Source of the DNA: Paulinella micropora
Lineage: Eukaryota; Cercozoa; Imbricatea; Euglyphida; Paulinellidae
Direction of reading: 5' to 3'
Assembly: GCA_019918135.1 (NCBI GenBank)
Contig: WBZZ01001348.1
Location: forward strand, 1 to 64,000
DNA: 64,000 nucleotides
The translations under genes and the position numbers were made by a program. The first letter of the stretch is position 1. Each line of letters begins with the position of its first letter. The notes below the pieces were generated by a model. That model saw only the letters and a list, made by a program, of their open reading frames with translations. It did no database searches and was not told the origin of the DNA. Positions 22,986 through 35,345 of this stretch are shown piece after piece.

Positions 22986-25900
22986 CTATAGCATCAGATC
23001 CAGATCCTGGACATGTGCCTCCATTGGGTCACCGGGGTCAGCCGATCCCAACGCATTGTCAGAACACCAAACAGACATAGCAGCAACAGCAACAGCAGGG
23101 GCAGATGGGGGCTGTGAAGTGCATGAAGAGCTAGATGCGAGGGTGTTAGCTGAAGAGAAGAACTCGGAGACACTACGCTGCGCTCCCGAACCCCTCTCTC
23201 TAGCCAGGACGTCCACACTGCGCGGACGGCCGCGCCGCGCAACATCAACGTCACTTGGGGGAGAGGGTGGGACAGAAGCTGATGGAACCTCAGTGAGGTC
23301 AATCACCTCCTCACCCCCATCATCCACCCCAAGCTCCTCCCTTTTACCCTCCCTAGCAGACCAACACTCAGACACATATGATCCAAACAACACATCCAAC
23401 TTTGGAGGGGGACGCAACGCTGTAACCCCTAACAACGCAGCAAGCCTAAAGTTACTGCGGAAGCGCGACTTCCCCTGAAAAAACTTACAAAACAATCGTG
23501 ATTGATCCACAGGCGACATATCATCCCAACCCTGCCGCACAGAGCCCTCCCGCTCCCGCCCAAGCAACACATCCTCCACCACAACCTCACCACCTACGAC
23601 CTCACCACCCTCCTCACTCCCTCCATCCCCCTCAGCACCCCCCACAACCATGCCACCGAGCCTCTGCATACTCAGCAACAGCTGCTTACGTCTCGCCTCA
23701 TGCATGGGGCAATCCCATAAGAAGTGCGCAAGGGACTCATTGACATCATCATGACAACAGAAGCAGCGAGGGGACATGCCACTGACCAACTTGCTGCGGT
23801 ACAACCGAAGGCGGTTGTTGCAGCTGAGCAACATTCTCCGAAGCAGATTATAATGTGCATCATCAAGGGCTACCCATCTTGGGAACTCCTTAGTTCCAAA
23901 GACTTGTCTTAGGATGACTCGCAGGCCATCAGTAAGATCGCTGCCTGCCTCTCGCTTGTCCCACATCAGTTGCTGCACCATCTTGACGTCCTGCTGAAGG
24001 GCCCACTTATCCACAGTCAAACTCCAACCCTCGAGGTCCTTCTCTGAGCTATTTAGGAGCTCCTGAAGCCCTTGTTGTAGATCCATTGAGTCCCTGATAG
24101 CGCCTTCGGCCTCCGCAGTCCAGTCGGATTTGACTTGAGATGCGATGACAGGAAATCGCTCCTCCGGTAGAACACGCAGCCGTCCATAGAACTTCAGTTG
24201 TGCCGCCCGCCGCAAACGCTCCGCACTCAAAGAGCGCGCCAGAAAGAGTGTAATCCACTTGCTTGTCTTTGGGCTGATGCCGAGAATCATCCTCATGGGG
24301 CGCAGCATTGCTGCCTCCAGCTTGGTGAGCTGCGATACGGGGGCACGCCAGACATCGAAGGCGTACTTCAGCTTGGCACCCACAAGTTGATTCCAGCACA
24401 TGAGACGATACCTAGCTTGTATCTTGTATCTCACCTGCACACCACAAAGAGTACCAACCTGCGGTGGCGACTTCAGTGACACGCGTAGCCCGCAGGGCCT
24501 GCTCCTTCCACTTCAGGTCGTCGGTGATAACCACTCCCAGGTACTTGTACTGACTGGTGACACAAAGCTTCTGGCCGCGAAACCACACCACGGGCTCACC
24601 TCGCTCCCTGATACTTGGTCGTTTCGCCTTGCTCGACGTGTAAATGGGCATGATTTCCGTCTTGCCGGGCTTCAAGTTGACTTCCAGCCGGTAATCTTCC
24701 GCGAACTTGGCCACAACATTGACCATCTTCTTGAGCTCGGTGCGACTGTGAGCGATGAGGGCCACGTCGTCCGCGTATAGAAGTGCCTTGATGTCGTTCA
24801 GCCACTTCACATCCGTGATCTTGAGGGCACTCGCCAGCCGATCACACAGCTCATCCATAAAGACGTTGAAGAGTGTGGGAGAGAGAGGGGACCCCTGTTG
24901 GACGCCTACACCCTCCAGTACTTCGGGGGTGAGTGCTCCATCAACTAGCACTTGCGACGAAGTCTGCTCGTAGCACCTGCGTAGCGTGCGCCAGAACTTG
25001 CCCCTTACACCCAGCTTCCAGAGCCTCTCAAATAGACCATCTCTCCAAACAGACGGGAAAGCCTTGCGTAGATCGACGAACAGGACATACGACTCCCGCT
25101 TCTGCTGCTGACGCCCCTTCAACCTCTGCCAAAGGGTAAAGACCTGATCCGTAGTGCGACGCCCCGGGCGGAAGCCTCCCTGCTCTGGACGTAGCTTATC
25201 CGGGCCATCCACGAGGAGCGCTAGACGAGTAGCTAATAAGGACAGATACAGCTTACCAAGGCAACTAATAATCGAGATATCCCTCCAGTTGTCAGGATCC
25301 GTAGGATCCCCACCCTTGGGGATATTGACGATGATTCCCTTGCCCCAAGCTTTTGGAGTCCTCTCGGCTTCTCGAATCCAGTTGAAATACTGCGTTAAGT
25401 AGCCATTGATGTAGGCGCCGCCATACTTGAGCATCTCGTTCTTCACTTTGTCCTCGCCACAAGCTTTGTGGTTATTCAGGGCACGTTGCCTTGCAAGGAC
25501 CTCCTCTTGCGTGAACGGCTTGTCCAGCTCTTCGCAAGTGTCTTCACCTACTTCGTGCTCCTTCATAGCCCGGGCCACCTCATCTCTGAAGCGATCGTTC
25601 CAGTGGAAGTGCCGCTTAGCTTCGGCTTCCTCCCACTCCAGCGAGCCTGCTTCTGCACAGCACTCCACCACAACAGCCGCACTTGCAGGATTTTCCCGTG
25701 GCTTCACCGAATTTTTCCGAAATTCCTCCCACCGAGCGACCTTTTCCGGCAGCGTACACGCCAGTGAGCCATCCTCCCTTTGCACCGGCGCGGAGACCTT
25801 CGTTCTGCGTGCCCCGCCAAGCCGCTTCGCGAGTAGCCAAAAGCGCTTTGAGGATTGCTCGCGTTGACGTTTGACCGCTTCTTCCTGCACTTGCTTGAAG

Positions 25901-27716
25901 GAGGCGGACTTCCTGGCCCGAGTTGCCTTCCGAATTTGCTTGCGGAGCCGTAGCCAATTCAGACGGGCTTCCGCATTCGATTCATCCCTCCTGTATGCTG
26001 CGTAGGCCTCCCGGCGCTGTTGAATGAGCTCCTTTAGCTCCCCGTCGAACCAATTGTTGGTGAAACGGGGTCGTATACATCTGGAGCCAAGGACCCGGTG
26101 CGCCGCCATGCGGAAGGACTGCGCCACTCGCTCGGTGACGTCATCTACCACCCGTTGGCTGTCGGCACCACCCGATAGGTCAAGCTCAGGCAGCTGCTGT
26201 AGGCAATGCTGGAATACGTCATCGAACTTGTCGCGTAGATAATCCAGCGCTTGCTTCGCAGCGTGATCATTACCCGAGACACCAGCACCAATAAGCTTAT
26301 CAACACGAAAGGACCTGTAAGGTTTCGCAGCCCGCTTTGGTCGGCGCTGGCCGCTCCACGTCAGTTCGGCCCATACTGCCTTGTGGTCCGTATCAAGATC
26401 ATCTTCGCATACTCCGAACTTTGCTCCAGATGCCAAGCCAGGCGACGCGCAGATGTAATCGAGGAGGTGCTTGCCTGTGCCCATGCCGCGCTGCTCACGC
26501 CGGGACCACCAGTAGGACCCTTCCACTGGGCACGAGAAGCCGCTCAGATTTCGCAGGCCCGTAGCGACGAGGACAGCCGCGAGTCTCTTGCCGTTCTCCG
26601 AACGTACCGGTGCTCCCTTATCATCGACCTCCCCGTGCTGACCGACGATGCCCTCCTCTTTTCGGCTGCATGCCGGCCCGAGCTTCGCGTTGGCATCCGC
26701 CACCGTGACCACAAGACCTTTGGCTCCAAAAAAAAGCTTGTTAGCCACCGCGAATAGAACCCCACCCTTGCAGCGATTTTTCTCGCTGACCTCCGCAGGT
26801 TTTCCAAAAATCCGGAATCCATCCAGGCTGCATTTGGAAAGTTGCTTCTTGCCCATGCGGTGCTCCTGAGCCCCGATGACTAGCCAGCCCTCGTGCTTGT
26901 AGAATGATGCCCATTCCGCCGTGCCTACGTTGTCGTATCCCGTTTTACCCTGCCAGTTGTGACTCGCGACGAGTAGCTTGAAGCCGGTATCGAACTGCTT
27001 GGAGCGGTGCTTCTTGGCTCGTTTCCGGACCCGATGGCCGCGCTTGGCTTCCGCCCTCGTGCTGCCCCCTCTGCAGGTGCTTGCGCAGGTTGGTCCCCCA
27101 CTGCACTGGCCGCCGAATGCAGGGGCACCACATGCACATCAGCACACTCAGACACACACTTAGGTGCATCGGCAGCCAATTCCGAAGACACCACCTGCAC
27201 ATCATCGACACATTCTTCATGCAGAGGCAAGACGCGATATCCCGTCGCAGCTTCCTCCTTCCGGACCGCCGCTTCCCCACGCAGATGGATGCGAATAAGC
27301 CTTCGGACACGTTCCCTGTCCCTGAACCTGCGCCCAAGGGCCACATTGATCCCTCTGCCGAAGAATTTGAGATGTTTGAGTTGCTGCAACGCCGTCTGCC
27401 TGCTGTCATCGTCCTCGTAGACCAGCTCCAGGTGACAAAACATTCGCTGGCCTTGCCACTCCATTACCGGGACCACCAGACCAAGACCGCTCATTTTGGA
27501 GGCGATCTCCTGTAGATTGGCGCGTTCTGAGAGCCCCCAGACAATCAGATCACGCCCGTCCTTGTCGTACCGATCTACCCGCCGGTACCGTCGAGGCGGC
27601 GGTGCCATCTGCCATATAGCGCCGCTCGCCTTATGTTGAAGCGCCGACCCGTGTGCCAGGTTTGGGGAGGAAGGATGAGGCGCAGCTAAGATAGCCTCTC
27701 CACGTGGTTCAGGAAT
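22986..27716 (-). pseudogene. LINE-B ORF: RRM-like, APE endonuclease, RT, SIM/AT-hook/PIP tail
   Basis: The N-terminal block (27716-26925) has an RRM-like fold pattern (DLIVWGLSE, then FFGRGINVALGRRFRDRERV). The endonuclease and RT block spans 26856-24412: VTVADANAKLG, LLDYICASPG, DTDHKAVWAEL, FVLFVDLRKAF-type core, GVQQGSPLSP, intact YADD. The C-terminal block (24482-22986) has the Cys/His knuckle (CFCCHDDVNESLAHFLWDC), VIDLT (23292-23312), RGRP (23221-23239) and QRSVSEFF (23157-23180). At least two frame changes separate the blocks. About 65 endonuclease residues present in LINE-A are missing between GGVLFAVANKL and FFGAKGL (near 26740). No convincing start codon was found; an in-frame stop lies near 27717. 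Confidence 0.88.
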
Positions 27717-28483
27717 TCAGTCATATACGCGAGCCCTCATCCTCCCATCCTGGGACATCGGGCCAGAGCCCGTCCAAGAGGCATTCCCACGGGGATTGTC
27801 CAGGTCTTCGGCGATTCTACCTTGTCCCATAAGGGCCACAGTGGTAGCTCCGTGCTTCGTGTATTTGTAATCCATTGAGAGTAGTAGACGGCCAATGTCG
27901 CTGGCCATCACCGCCGCGCCTCTTTACGCCGAGGAAAGCGCCCGCCCATGCAAATAGCATCGGCGGTATCTGCAACACACACTACACGCATTTCCGCCGG
28001 TGTCACTGGACGCTGCCGCGTCGCTTCGTGCCCTTCGGCGCCCGCCAGCACCCCCAGCGTCGCCAGAACCTGCCTCACGCACTACACACACTCTCCATCG
28101 CATCGCCAACGCCTCTACTCTCATGCCTTATGGACTTTCAGCTGCTCCTAACAATACACATCATGAGGTACGGGTGTCCCGAGTGGAGCCAGATCGGACG
28201 GCGTGCCGCTGAAACTCCTTCCCCCACGTGGGTATAGAAGGCGCGAACCTAGCGGTACCTATAGGGTCTTACAGACAAGTATAGTAATCCCAGCCGAAGC
28301 TGCTCAGTTAGAAATGCAACGGTGGAGGGTGTGAATGCATGGGGCAAGGCATGGCAACGCAGCAAGGCACTGGCAAGGCATTGGGACCGACTGAAGCCAC
28401 TCTCCAACGTGCGCTCATCATGTGTTCCAGTTAGGCAACCCCGAAGAAGCGAAGATAGGGAGGAGACAAAACCCAAATAGGAT

Positions 28484-28571
28484 GAAGATAGGATTAACAT
28501 GAAGCCGAAATGGAGCCGAGTTGGAACAGGTCAACTCAGCCCCATCTCGGCTCAATGTGAATCCTATCTTC
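28484..28571. repeat. Imperfect 88-bp hairpin in LINE-B 5' UTR
   Basis: The left arm starts GAAGATAGGATTAACATGAA and the right arm is its near-perfect reverse complement (ending GTGAATCCTATCTTC), about 40 bp each with an 8-nt loop. A smaller perfect 9-bp stem (GGTGACCGC / GCGGTCACC) lies at 28810-28836. Confidence 0.85.
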
Positions 28572-28898
28572 AACCCATCTCGGTACTGTTTCCTCCGAAT
28601 GCTCACCTCAACAAGATCACCAAACCGGAACTGGAAGCCCCCAGGCATTTACTCGGCAGGAAATTCGGCGAAAATGGGCTAACCAGGAAACCAGACCCAA
28701 ACCAACAGCCAAGAAAAACGAGCCAACCAACAATCCAACAGACAACCCCACAACCTGCCTGGCCGAACCCCTACCGAGTAAATGCCCAGTTGAGAGTTGC
28801 GCATATCCCGGTGACCGCCCTCCCCAAGCGGTCACCTTCGTGGGGAGAGGCCCAACCACCTCCTCTTCCCATGGAAAGCCATCTTGTGCACCCCTCCA

Positions 28899-28966
<68 letters not shown>

Positions 28967-29233
28967 GTGCTTCTCTGTCAATGGCTGATGCATTTCTGCA
29001 CATGCGCCTCCATCGTCTCACCCGTGAGGGGAGTACGAAGAATTGACGATAAGCTCTAATGACACCCCCGCAAGGGCAGTTCCAACACTTCCAGACGGGC
29101 CGGTATGTTCAATGAAAATACTGGTCCAGACGGATCGGTATGTACAATGAAAATACTGGTGGCACCGACGGGAATCGAACTGGCGACAGGGCCCAGATGG
29201 TAGAACTTGACCACTGGGCTATCACGGTGTCCA
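28967..29233 (-). mobile_element. tRNA-derived SINE
   Basis: Full-length minus-strand SINE. B box reverse complement at 29171-29181, A box at 29206-29224; GGAGGCGCATG plus TGCA-GAAA-TGCA tail at 28989-29011. It has the 35-bp duplication. Confidence 0.92.
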
Positions 29234-29234
29234 C

Positions 29235-29296
<62 letters not shown>

Positions 29297-29299
<3 letters not shown>

Positions 29300-29792
29300 T
29301 ATATCTGAGGCGTACTGATGCAGCTAATGGCATATCCTCAACGGACATAAGCCTCCAATACCCTTGTTCGAGGTCCTCCACCCCCCGTGTCAGTCTCTCG
29401 CCTGATGATCGGGGCCACCGATGGAACTCCTGATGGCAAGACTGCACTAAGCTGAGGTTATTCCGCAGTCCCAGCAACCTCTTGCAAGACGTCACCGAAT
29501 GTGCAAGTGCATACACCAAGCGCGGTTGCTAGAGCTGCCTTGAAACCCCACCCATAACAATCTGGTGTCTGCTGGGTCCTGGGCTATCAACCAGCATATG
29601 CGGAGTTTAAGATCTTTTACGCGCGCAACGACCCTCCTCCCCAGCATCTACCACCAAATGGTTATGAGTTGGCGTCACAGTTTAACGCCTTGAGGCCATT
29701 GGGCTGGAACTCTGTTTAGCAAGTGTGACTAGGTTTTTTCATCGGGATTTCCCTCAAATATGTCACAGTCAACACTCCAAGGCAGATTTACT
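29297..29792 (-). mobile_element. Element Y, (ATT)n-tailed short retroelement
   Basis: About 496 bp between (AAT)n tracts. The sense (minus) 3' end has GGAGGCTTATG followed by TCC-GTTGA-GGA (29335-29356), then about 38 nt and (ATT)n. No long frame and no good Pol III boxes were found; it may be a 5'-truncated LINE end or a SINE. It recurs at 30448-30944 and in two fragments near 63.2-63.9 kb. Confidence 0.75.
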
Positions 29793-29814
29793 AATAATAA
29801 TAATAATAATAATA

Positions 29815-30045
29815 GTGCTTCTCTGTCAATGGCTGATGCATTTCTGCACATGCGCCTCCATCGTCTCACCCGTGAGGGGAGTACGAAGAATTGACGATAG
29901 GCTCTAATGACACCCCCGCAAGGGCAGTTCCAACACTTCCAGACGGACCGGTATGTTCAATGAAAATACTGGTGGCACCGACGGGAATCGAACTGGCGAC
30001 AGGGCCCAGATGGTAGAACTTGACCACTGGGCTATCACGGTGTCC
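29815..30045 (-). mobile_element. tRNA-derived SINE, short subfamily
   Basis: Complete tRNA head and tail but without the 35-bp internal duplication (231 bp). Confidence 0.9.
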
Positions 30046-30123
<78 letters not shown>

Positions 30124-30390
30124 GTGCTTCTCTGTCAATGGCTGATGCATTTCTGCACATGCGCCTCCATCGTCTCACCCGTGAGGGGAGTACGAAGAAT
30201 TGACGATAAGCTCTAATGACACCCCCGCAAGGGCAGTTCCAACACTTCCAGACGGGCCGGTATGTTCAATGAAAATACTGGTCCAGACGGATCGGTATGT
30301 ACAATGAAAATACTGGTGGCACCGACGGGAATCGAACTGGCGACAGGGCCCAGATGGTAGAACTTGACCACTGGGCTATCACGGTGTCCA
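30124..30390 (-). mobile_element. tRNA-derived SINE (duplicate of 28967-29233)
   Basis: Same variant with the 35-bp duplication; start of the second 1.16-kb unit. Confidence 0.92.
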
Positions 30391-30391
30391 C

Positions 30392-30447
<56 letters not shown>

Positions 30448-30450
<3 letters not shown>

Positions 30451-30944
30451 TATATCTGAGGCGTACTGATGCAGCTAATGGCATATCCTCAACGGACATA
30501 AGCCTCCAATACCCTTGTTCGAGGTCCTCCACCCCCCCGTGTCAGTCTCTCGCCTGATGATCGGGGCCACCGATGGAACTCCTGATGGCAAGACTGCACT
30601 AAGCTGAGGTTATTCCGCAGTCCCAGCAACCTCTTGCAAGACGTCACCGAATGTGCAAGTGCATACACCAAGCGCGGTTGCTAGAGCTGCCTTGAAACCC
30701 CACCCATAACAATCTGGTGTCTGCTGGGTCCTGGGCTATCAACCAGCATATGCGGAGTTTAAGATCTTTTACGCGCGCAACGACCCTCCTCCCCAGCATC
30801 TACCACCAAATGGTTATGAGTTGGCGTCACAGTTTAACGCCTTGAGGCCATTGGGCTGGAACTCTGTTTAGCAAGTGTGACTAGGTTTTTTCATCGGGAT
30901 TTCCCTCAAATATGTCACAGTCAACACTCCAAGGCAGATTTACT
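30448..30944 (-). mobile_element. Element Y, second copy
   Basis: Nearly identical to 29297-29792, with one extra C in the run near 30535. Tail motif at 30486-30507. Confidence 0.75.
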
Positions 30945-30966
30945 AATAATAATAATAATAATAATA

Positions 30967-31197
30967 GTGCTTCTCTGTCAATGGCTGATGCATTTCTGCA
31001 CATGCGCCTCCATCGTCTCACCCGTGAGGGGAGTACGAAGAATTGACGATAGGCTCTAATGACACCCCCGCAAGGGCAGTTCCAACACTTCCAGACGGAC
31101 CGGTATGTTCAATGAAAATACTGGTGGCACCGACGGGAATCGAACTGGCGACAGGGCCCAGATGGTAGAACTTGACCACTGGGCTATCACGGTGTCC
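30967..31197 (-). mobile_element. tRNA-derived SINE, short subfamily
   Basis: Duplicate of 29815-30045 in the second 1.16-kb unit. Confidence 0.9.
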
Positions 31198-31278
<81 letters not shown>

Positions 31279-31547
31279 GTGCTTCTCTGTCAATGGCTGA
31301 TGCATTTCTGCACATGCGCCTCCATCGTCTCACCCGTGAGGGGAGTACGAAGAATTGACGATAAGCTCTAATGACACCCCCGCAAGGGCAGTTCCAACAC
31401 TTCCAGACGGGCCGGTATGTTCAATGAAAATACTGGTCCAGAAATAGACAGGTATGTTCAATGAAAATACTGGTGGCACCGACGGGAATCGAACTGGCGA
31501 CAGGGCCCAGATGGTAGAACTTGACCACTGGGCTATCACGGTGTCCA
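31279..31547 (-). mobile_element. tRNA-derived SINE
   Basis: Full length with a variant internal duplication (CCAGAAATAGACAGG), as in the SINE at 7353. (AAT)n on both sides. Confidence 0.92.
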
Positions 31548-31700
<153 letters not shown>

Positions 31701-31968
31701 GTGCCTCTCTGTCAATGGCTGATGCATTTCTGCACATGCGCCTCCATCGTCTCACCCGTGAGGGGAGTACGAAGAATTGACGATAAGCTCTAATGACACC
31801 CCCGCAAGGGCAGTTCCAACACTTCCAGACGGGCCGGTATGTTCAATGAAAATACTGGTCCAGAAATAGACCGGTATGTTCAATGAAAATACTGGTGGCA
31901 CCGACGGGAATCGAACTGGCGACAGGGCTCAGATGGTAGAACTTGACCACTGGGCTATCACGGTGTCC

Positions 31969-31969
<1 letters not shown>
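31701..31969 (-). mobile_element. tRNA-derived SINE
   Basis: Full length; one B-box-adjacent change (GGGCTC for GGGCCC). Last element of the SINE cluster, followed by decaying (AAT)n. Confidence 0.92.
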
Positions 31970-32010
<41 letters not shown>

Positions 32011-32014
<4 letters not shown>

Positions 32015-32339
32015 TAGTAATAACAATAATAATAAATATATGGAATTAACAATATATATATATATGTATATATATATATTCATTAGATTAATCTGTTATG
32101 AAGGCAAAGTAAAGTTCTAGTTCAGTGAGGAACGAGACAAAGAAAAAAAACACAAAAAAAAACGGAAATATATATATATAGATAAAATATATAATATATA
32201 ATATTATATAATATAATATATACATATATGTATATATATGTTGAAAGAGTTATATTCTCACTCAGTACTATATATACATATATATATATATATAATATAC
32301 ATATATATATGTATATATATGTATGTTTAAAGTGTTATA
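32011..32339. repeat. AT-rich dinucleotide region, no gene
   Basis: Mostly TA/AT repeats. The block TTATATTCTCACTCAGTACT occurs at about 32249 and again at about 32334, next to the LINE-C 3' end, so the LINE-C tail appears to be repeated. Confidence 0.85.
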
Positions 32340-35154
32340 TTCTCACTCAGTACTATATATAACGGTGGCACTCGCAAAAGCTGGTAGACACGAGGTGACT
32401 CCCTAAGGGGGTTTGGCCAACCACACTCCGGCTTAGGATGTGATAGACGCTGATTTGTCCACGCTCAGGTATCATCTGATGATGAGGTGTCCGTCGCCCT
32501 CTTTAGGCCCGTAGGCAGTGTCAGGATTCTTGCAGCCTTAAGAGATATGCTTTGAGTTCCTTTTCGAATTCTGCTTTGTATGAGATATCTCTTAGGTGCT
32601 CTGGCAGCTTATCCCATTGTGCTTGTGTGCTGTATTGACCCGTCGTTGAGTCGTTGTACATGTGTTTCTTTGATGACCGCCTAGTGTTGTAGTTATGAAC
32701 AGCTGTGATTGGTCTGATATTGTTGTAGTGAAGGGGAAGGAAAGCCTTGAAGGCTGGGTAAATAAGGGAGTGTGCATCCATGCATACGCTATATTTATAC
32801 ATGTTAAGTATGTTGAGTAAGCGTAGTTTGGCAAAAAGAGGCTTGGTAGGTGTTCTCCATGATTTGAGACATATCAGACGGACTATACGTTTTTGGATGA
32901 TAATGAGTGGATGTATAATGGTGTTGTAGTCATCAGATCCCCATATAGAGATACCATACATAAGTAGGGGGTATACATGTGCATAGTAAAGTTGGAGGAG
33001 GATGTGAGTGGGAAGTAGGCTGTTCACATAACGAAACATTTGGACGAAAGGTTGAAGGCGGAATATAATAGATTGTATATGTTCACGGAAGGACAGGTTG
33101 CTTTGGATGATTGTACCTAATACTTTTACCTTTCGTTCTTGTTGGAGCCTCTTGCCGTCGATAGTCAAGTCGAGCTGCACCTTTTGTTCATGCTTGTGGA
33201 AGATAGTGTAGGTGGTTTTGGTGGGGTTGGGTACTAGGTTATGTCTGTAGAAATAGTGGGCAAGGTTCGTTGTATCAGTTTGTGCTTGCTCTTGGAGTTT
33301 CTTTATTCTTAGCAGCAATGATAAGTGTGGTGTCATCTGCGTATGCAAAGACTGTCCCGTGTGTTAGTGAAAGTATAATATCATTGATGTATAGAATGAA
33401 GAGCGTTGTTGAGAGTGTGCTACCTTGCGGGATCCCATGTGTGAAATTGCGTGGATAAGATCGAGCATACTGGGTAAATACTGTTTGGTATCGTTTTGTG
33501 AGGTATGATTTAAAAAAGGTAGTGGTGTTATCGCTAAAATTTATATTATTTCGTAGTTTATGGATGAGTGTTTCATGATCGATAGTGTCATAGGCTTTCG
33601 ATAGGTCAATAAATAGAGCAAGTACATACCTTCCTGGGCCTTTGAGGTTTTGGATGTGATTTAAGATGGTTTGTGTAGTGATTGTTGTGTTCGAGTGTGG
33701 TCGGAAGGCGTATTGAGTTCGGGAGAGGATGTCGTACCTGGTAAGGTGGGCCATCAGTTGCTTGTTGAGTATAGTGTCAAAGACCTTAGCAATAATCGGC
33801 AGTAGCGAGATAGGTCTGTAATTCTCAGGCAGCGTTCTATCTTTAGCTTTATATATTTCAATAACTTTAGTTATTTTTAGTGCATCAGGGTATTGGTTAT
33901 GTTCTATAGCTTTATTAAAGAGCGTTATTAATATCGGGGCAATGTACTTTGCAAGGTCTTGCATGATGGCTGGTTTTATTTTGTTTATATCTTCTGCTTT
34001 GTTTCTGTTAATTGCTTTCAGTGTATCGACTACATCATCCTGCAAAATGCGTTTGAGTGTAAAGGGAGGCAGTTTTCTCTGTGTTAGGTCTATTTCCTCT
34101 TTTCTGACTTTATGTTCTTGGGGGATTTGGGCACTGACCTTGGGGCCGACCGTCGTGTAGTGTCTGTTGAGTGCATTGGCAATACCTTTGGGGTCGGTGA
34201 TTACCTTATCATCTACGCGGAGTTGGGTGGGCGAAGTCTTTAGACCTTGTGTCTGTGGGATCAGCTTTCTCAACGCATTCATACGTTTTTTTGGATCGTG
34301 ACTTAGTTTTTCCATTAAGGTAGTCATGTATGCTTTCTTAGCTTTCTTAATCTCTCTATTAGTTTTATTTCTATGCTTATTATACTTAGTTCTATTACTT
34401 TTAACTGGGCATGCTATTTTTATTTCATACAGTTCTCTTTGTTTCTTAATCATAGCTCTAATTTCATTATTGCACCATGGTTTCCATTTCGTTTCTTTAC
34501 ACGCTTTTCATACTTTTTTACCACTGTCTTAATAGCTGTATGTATTTTATTTATATAATTATTAGGAGTATCGTTATTTAGTTCTGGGTCAAGAACTTGC
34601 TTAAGTTCATAAATTATTTCTTCTGCTATTATTTCCTTCTTGTCTTCATATCTCTTATTACTTAGGATTTTATTATTATTTTTCTTATGTGTGATTTGGG
34701 TGTGAAAGATAGCATAGATGGGGTGGTGATCAGAGATGCATGTAGGTAAGACATCAGATGTGATATCGCAGGTGAATGTCGTTAATATAACATCAAGCAA
34801 TGTTTGGCTCTTTGCTTTGCGGGTGGGATTTTTGATTGTGGTGAAGAGGTTATTGATTGCAAGGAAGTCACATACCTGTTTTGTAGGGCGCAAGAGATCA
34901 AGGTTAAGGTCACCAACAATCGTGATGCTGGTGTGTGGGGAGGCAGAGAGGATACTGTTTGTGTTTATTAAGTATTTGTATGCACGTATTATGTACCTAT
35001 GTGTGTGTGTGTGTGTGTGTGCGTGGGCGTGTGTTGGTGTGTTGGTGTTTGTATTAACGCTCCAAGTAGTTTCGCACGTCCTTTGGTAGGCTTTTGCAAG
35101 GTGCCAGACTACTAGTATTGCCCACAAGGGATCCCAGCAACCCCGACAAATCAT
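32340..35154 (-). mobile_element. LINE-C, AT-rich, 5'-truncated
   Basis: Minus-strand LINE unrelated to A and B. About 180 bp of 3' UTR (32340-32520) ends in TA-rich repeats rather than (ATT)n. The 5' side is lost within the endonuclease, near a (TG)n tract at 34998-35022. Codon use is far more AT-rich than the neighbouring elements. RT style resembles jockey/CR1-like LINEs (from memory). Confidence 0.85.
32521..35154 (-). pseudogene. LINE-C endonuclease remnant and reverse transcriptase
   Basis: The endonuclease C-terminal half (35154-34450) shows GDLNLDLL and ISDHHPIYA. The RT block (34453-33275) shows YRPISLLPIIAKVFD, ALFIDLSKAYDTIDHE, GIPQGSTLS and YADDTTL. The thumb and C-terminal block (33348-32521) shows VKVLGTIIQSNLSFREHI and YPLLMYGISIWG. 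Frame changes lie near 34480 and 33300, so the element is dead but not ancient; only these two were noticed. A CA/TG microsatellite has expanded inside the endonuclease region. Confidence 0.87.
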
Positions 35155-35213
35155 TCATTTGGCTCCGTGTCTTCGGTCAACGGGGGATTGTAGAGAGTAA
35201 ACCGCTGCGGAGG

Positions 35214-35345
35214 GAGGAGGGAGGAAGAAGGAGGGAGCAAGCAGGAAGGAAGAAGGAAGGAGGAGGAAGGAGGAAGGAGGAAGAAGGAAGAAGGCAGAGG
35301 AAGGAATCGAAGAAGGAAGAAGCAAGGAGGAAAGAGAAAGCACTT
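35214..35345. repeat. Polypurine (GGA/GAA) tract
   Basis: About 130 nt almost purely G and A on the plus strand, a candidate triplex-forming mirror-like tract. No gene seen. Confidence 0.9.

Larger units (their letters stand above)
22973..28900 (-). mobile_element. LINE-B, diverged relative of LINE-A
   Basis: Single minus-strand LINE, about 5.9 kb, with (AAT)n on both sides (22937-22972 and 28901-28966). It has the same domain order and the same C-terminal motif set as LINE-A, but the protein is clearly diverged and the 5' UTR (about 27720-28900) is different and not doubled. The 3' tail carries GGAGGCACATG plus a TCCA-GGATC-TGGA stem-loop. Its age should exceed that of the LINE-A copies, which are nearly identical to each other. 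Confidence 0.9.
28967..31278. repeat. 1.16-kb tandem duplication (two units)
   Basis: Units 28967-30123 and 30124-31278 share the order SINE, (AAT)n, element Y, (AAT)n, SINE, (AAT)n, and are almost identical apart from microsatellite length. The junctions lie in (AAT)n, as in the 7.88-kb repeats. Confidence 0.93.

Noticed and set aside
28499-28900. Pro/Gln-rich frame upstream of LINE-B
   Set aside because: It lies antisense in the LINE-B 5' UTR, includes the hairpin, and has no domain.
29160-29235. tRNA gene on the minus strand
   Set aside because: A and B boxes are good, but the acceptor and anticodon arms pair poorly and the sequence is repeated as part of a SINE with an (ATT)n tail.
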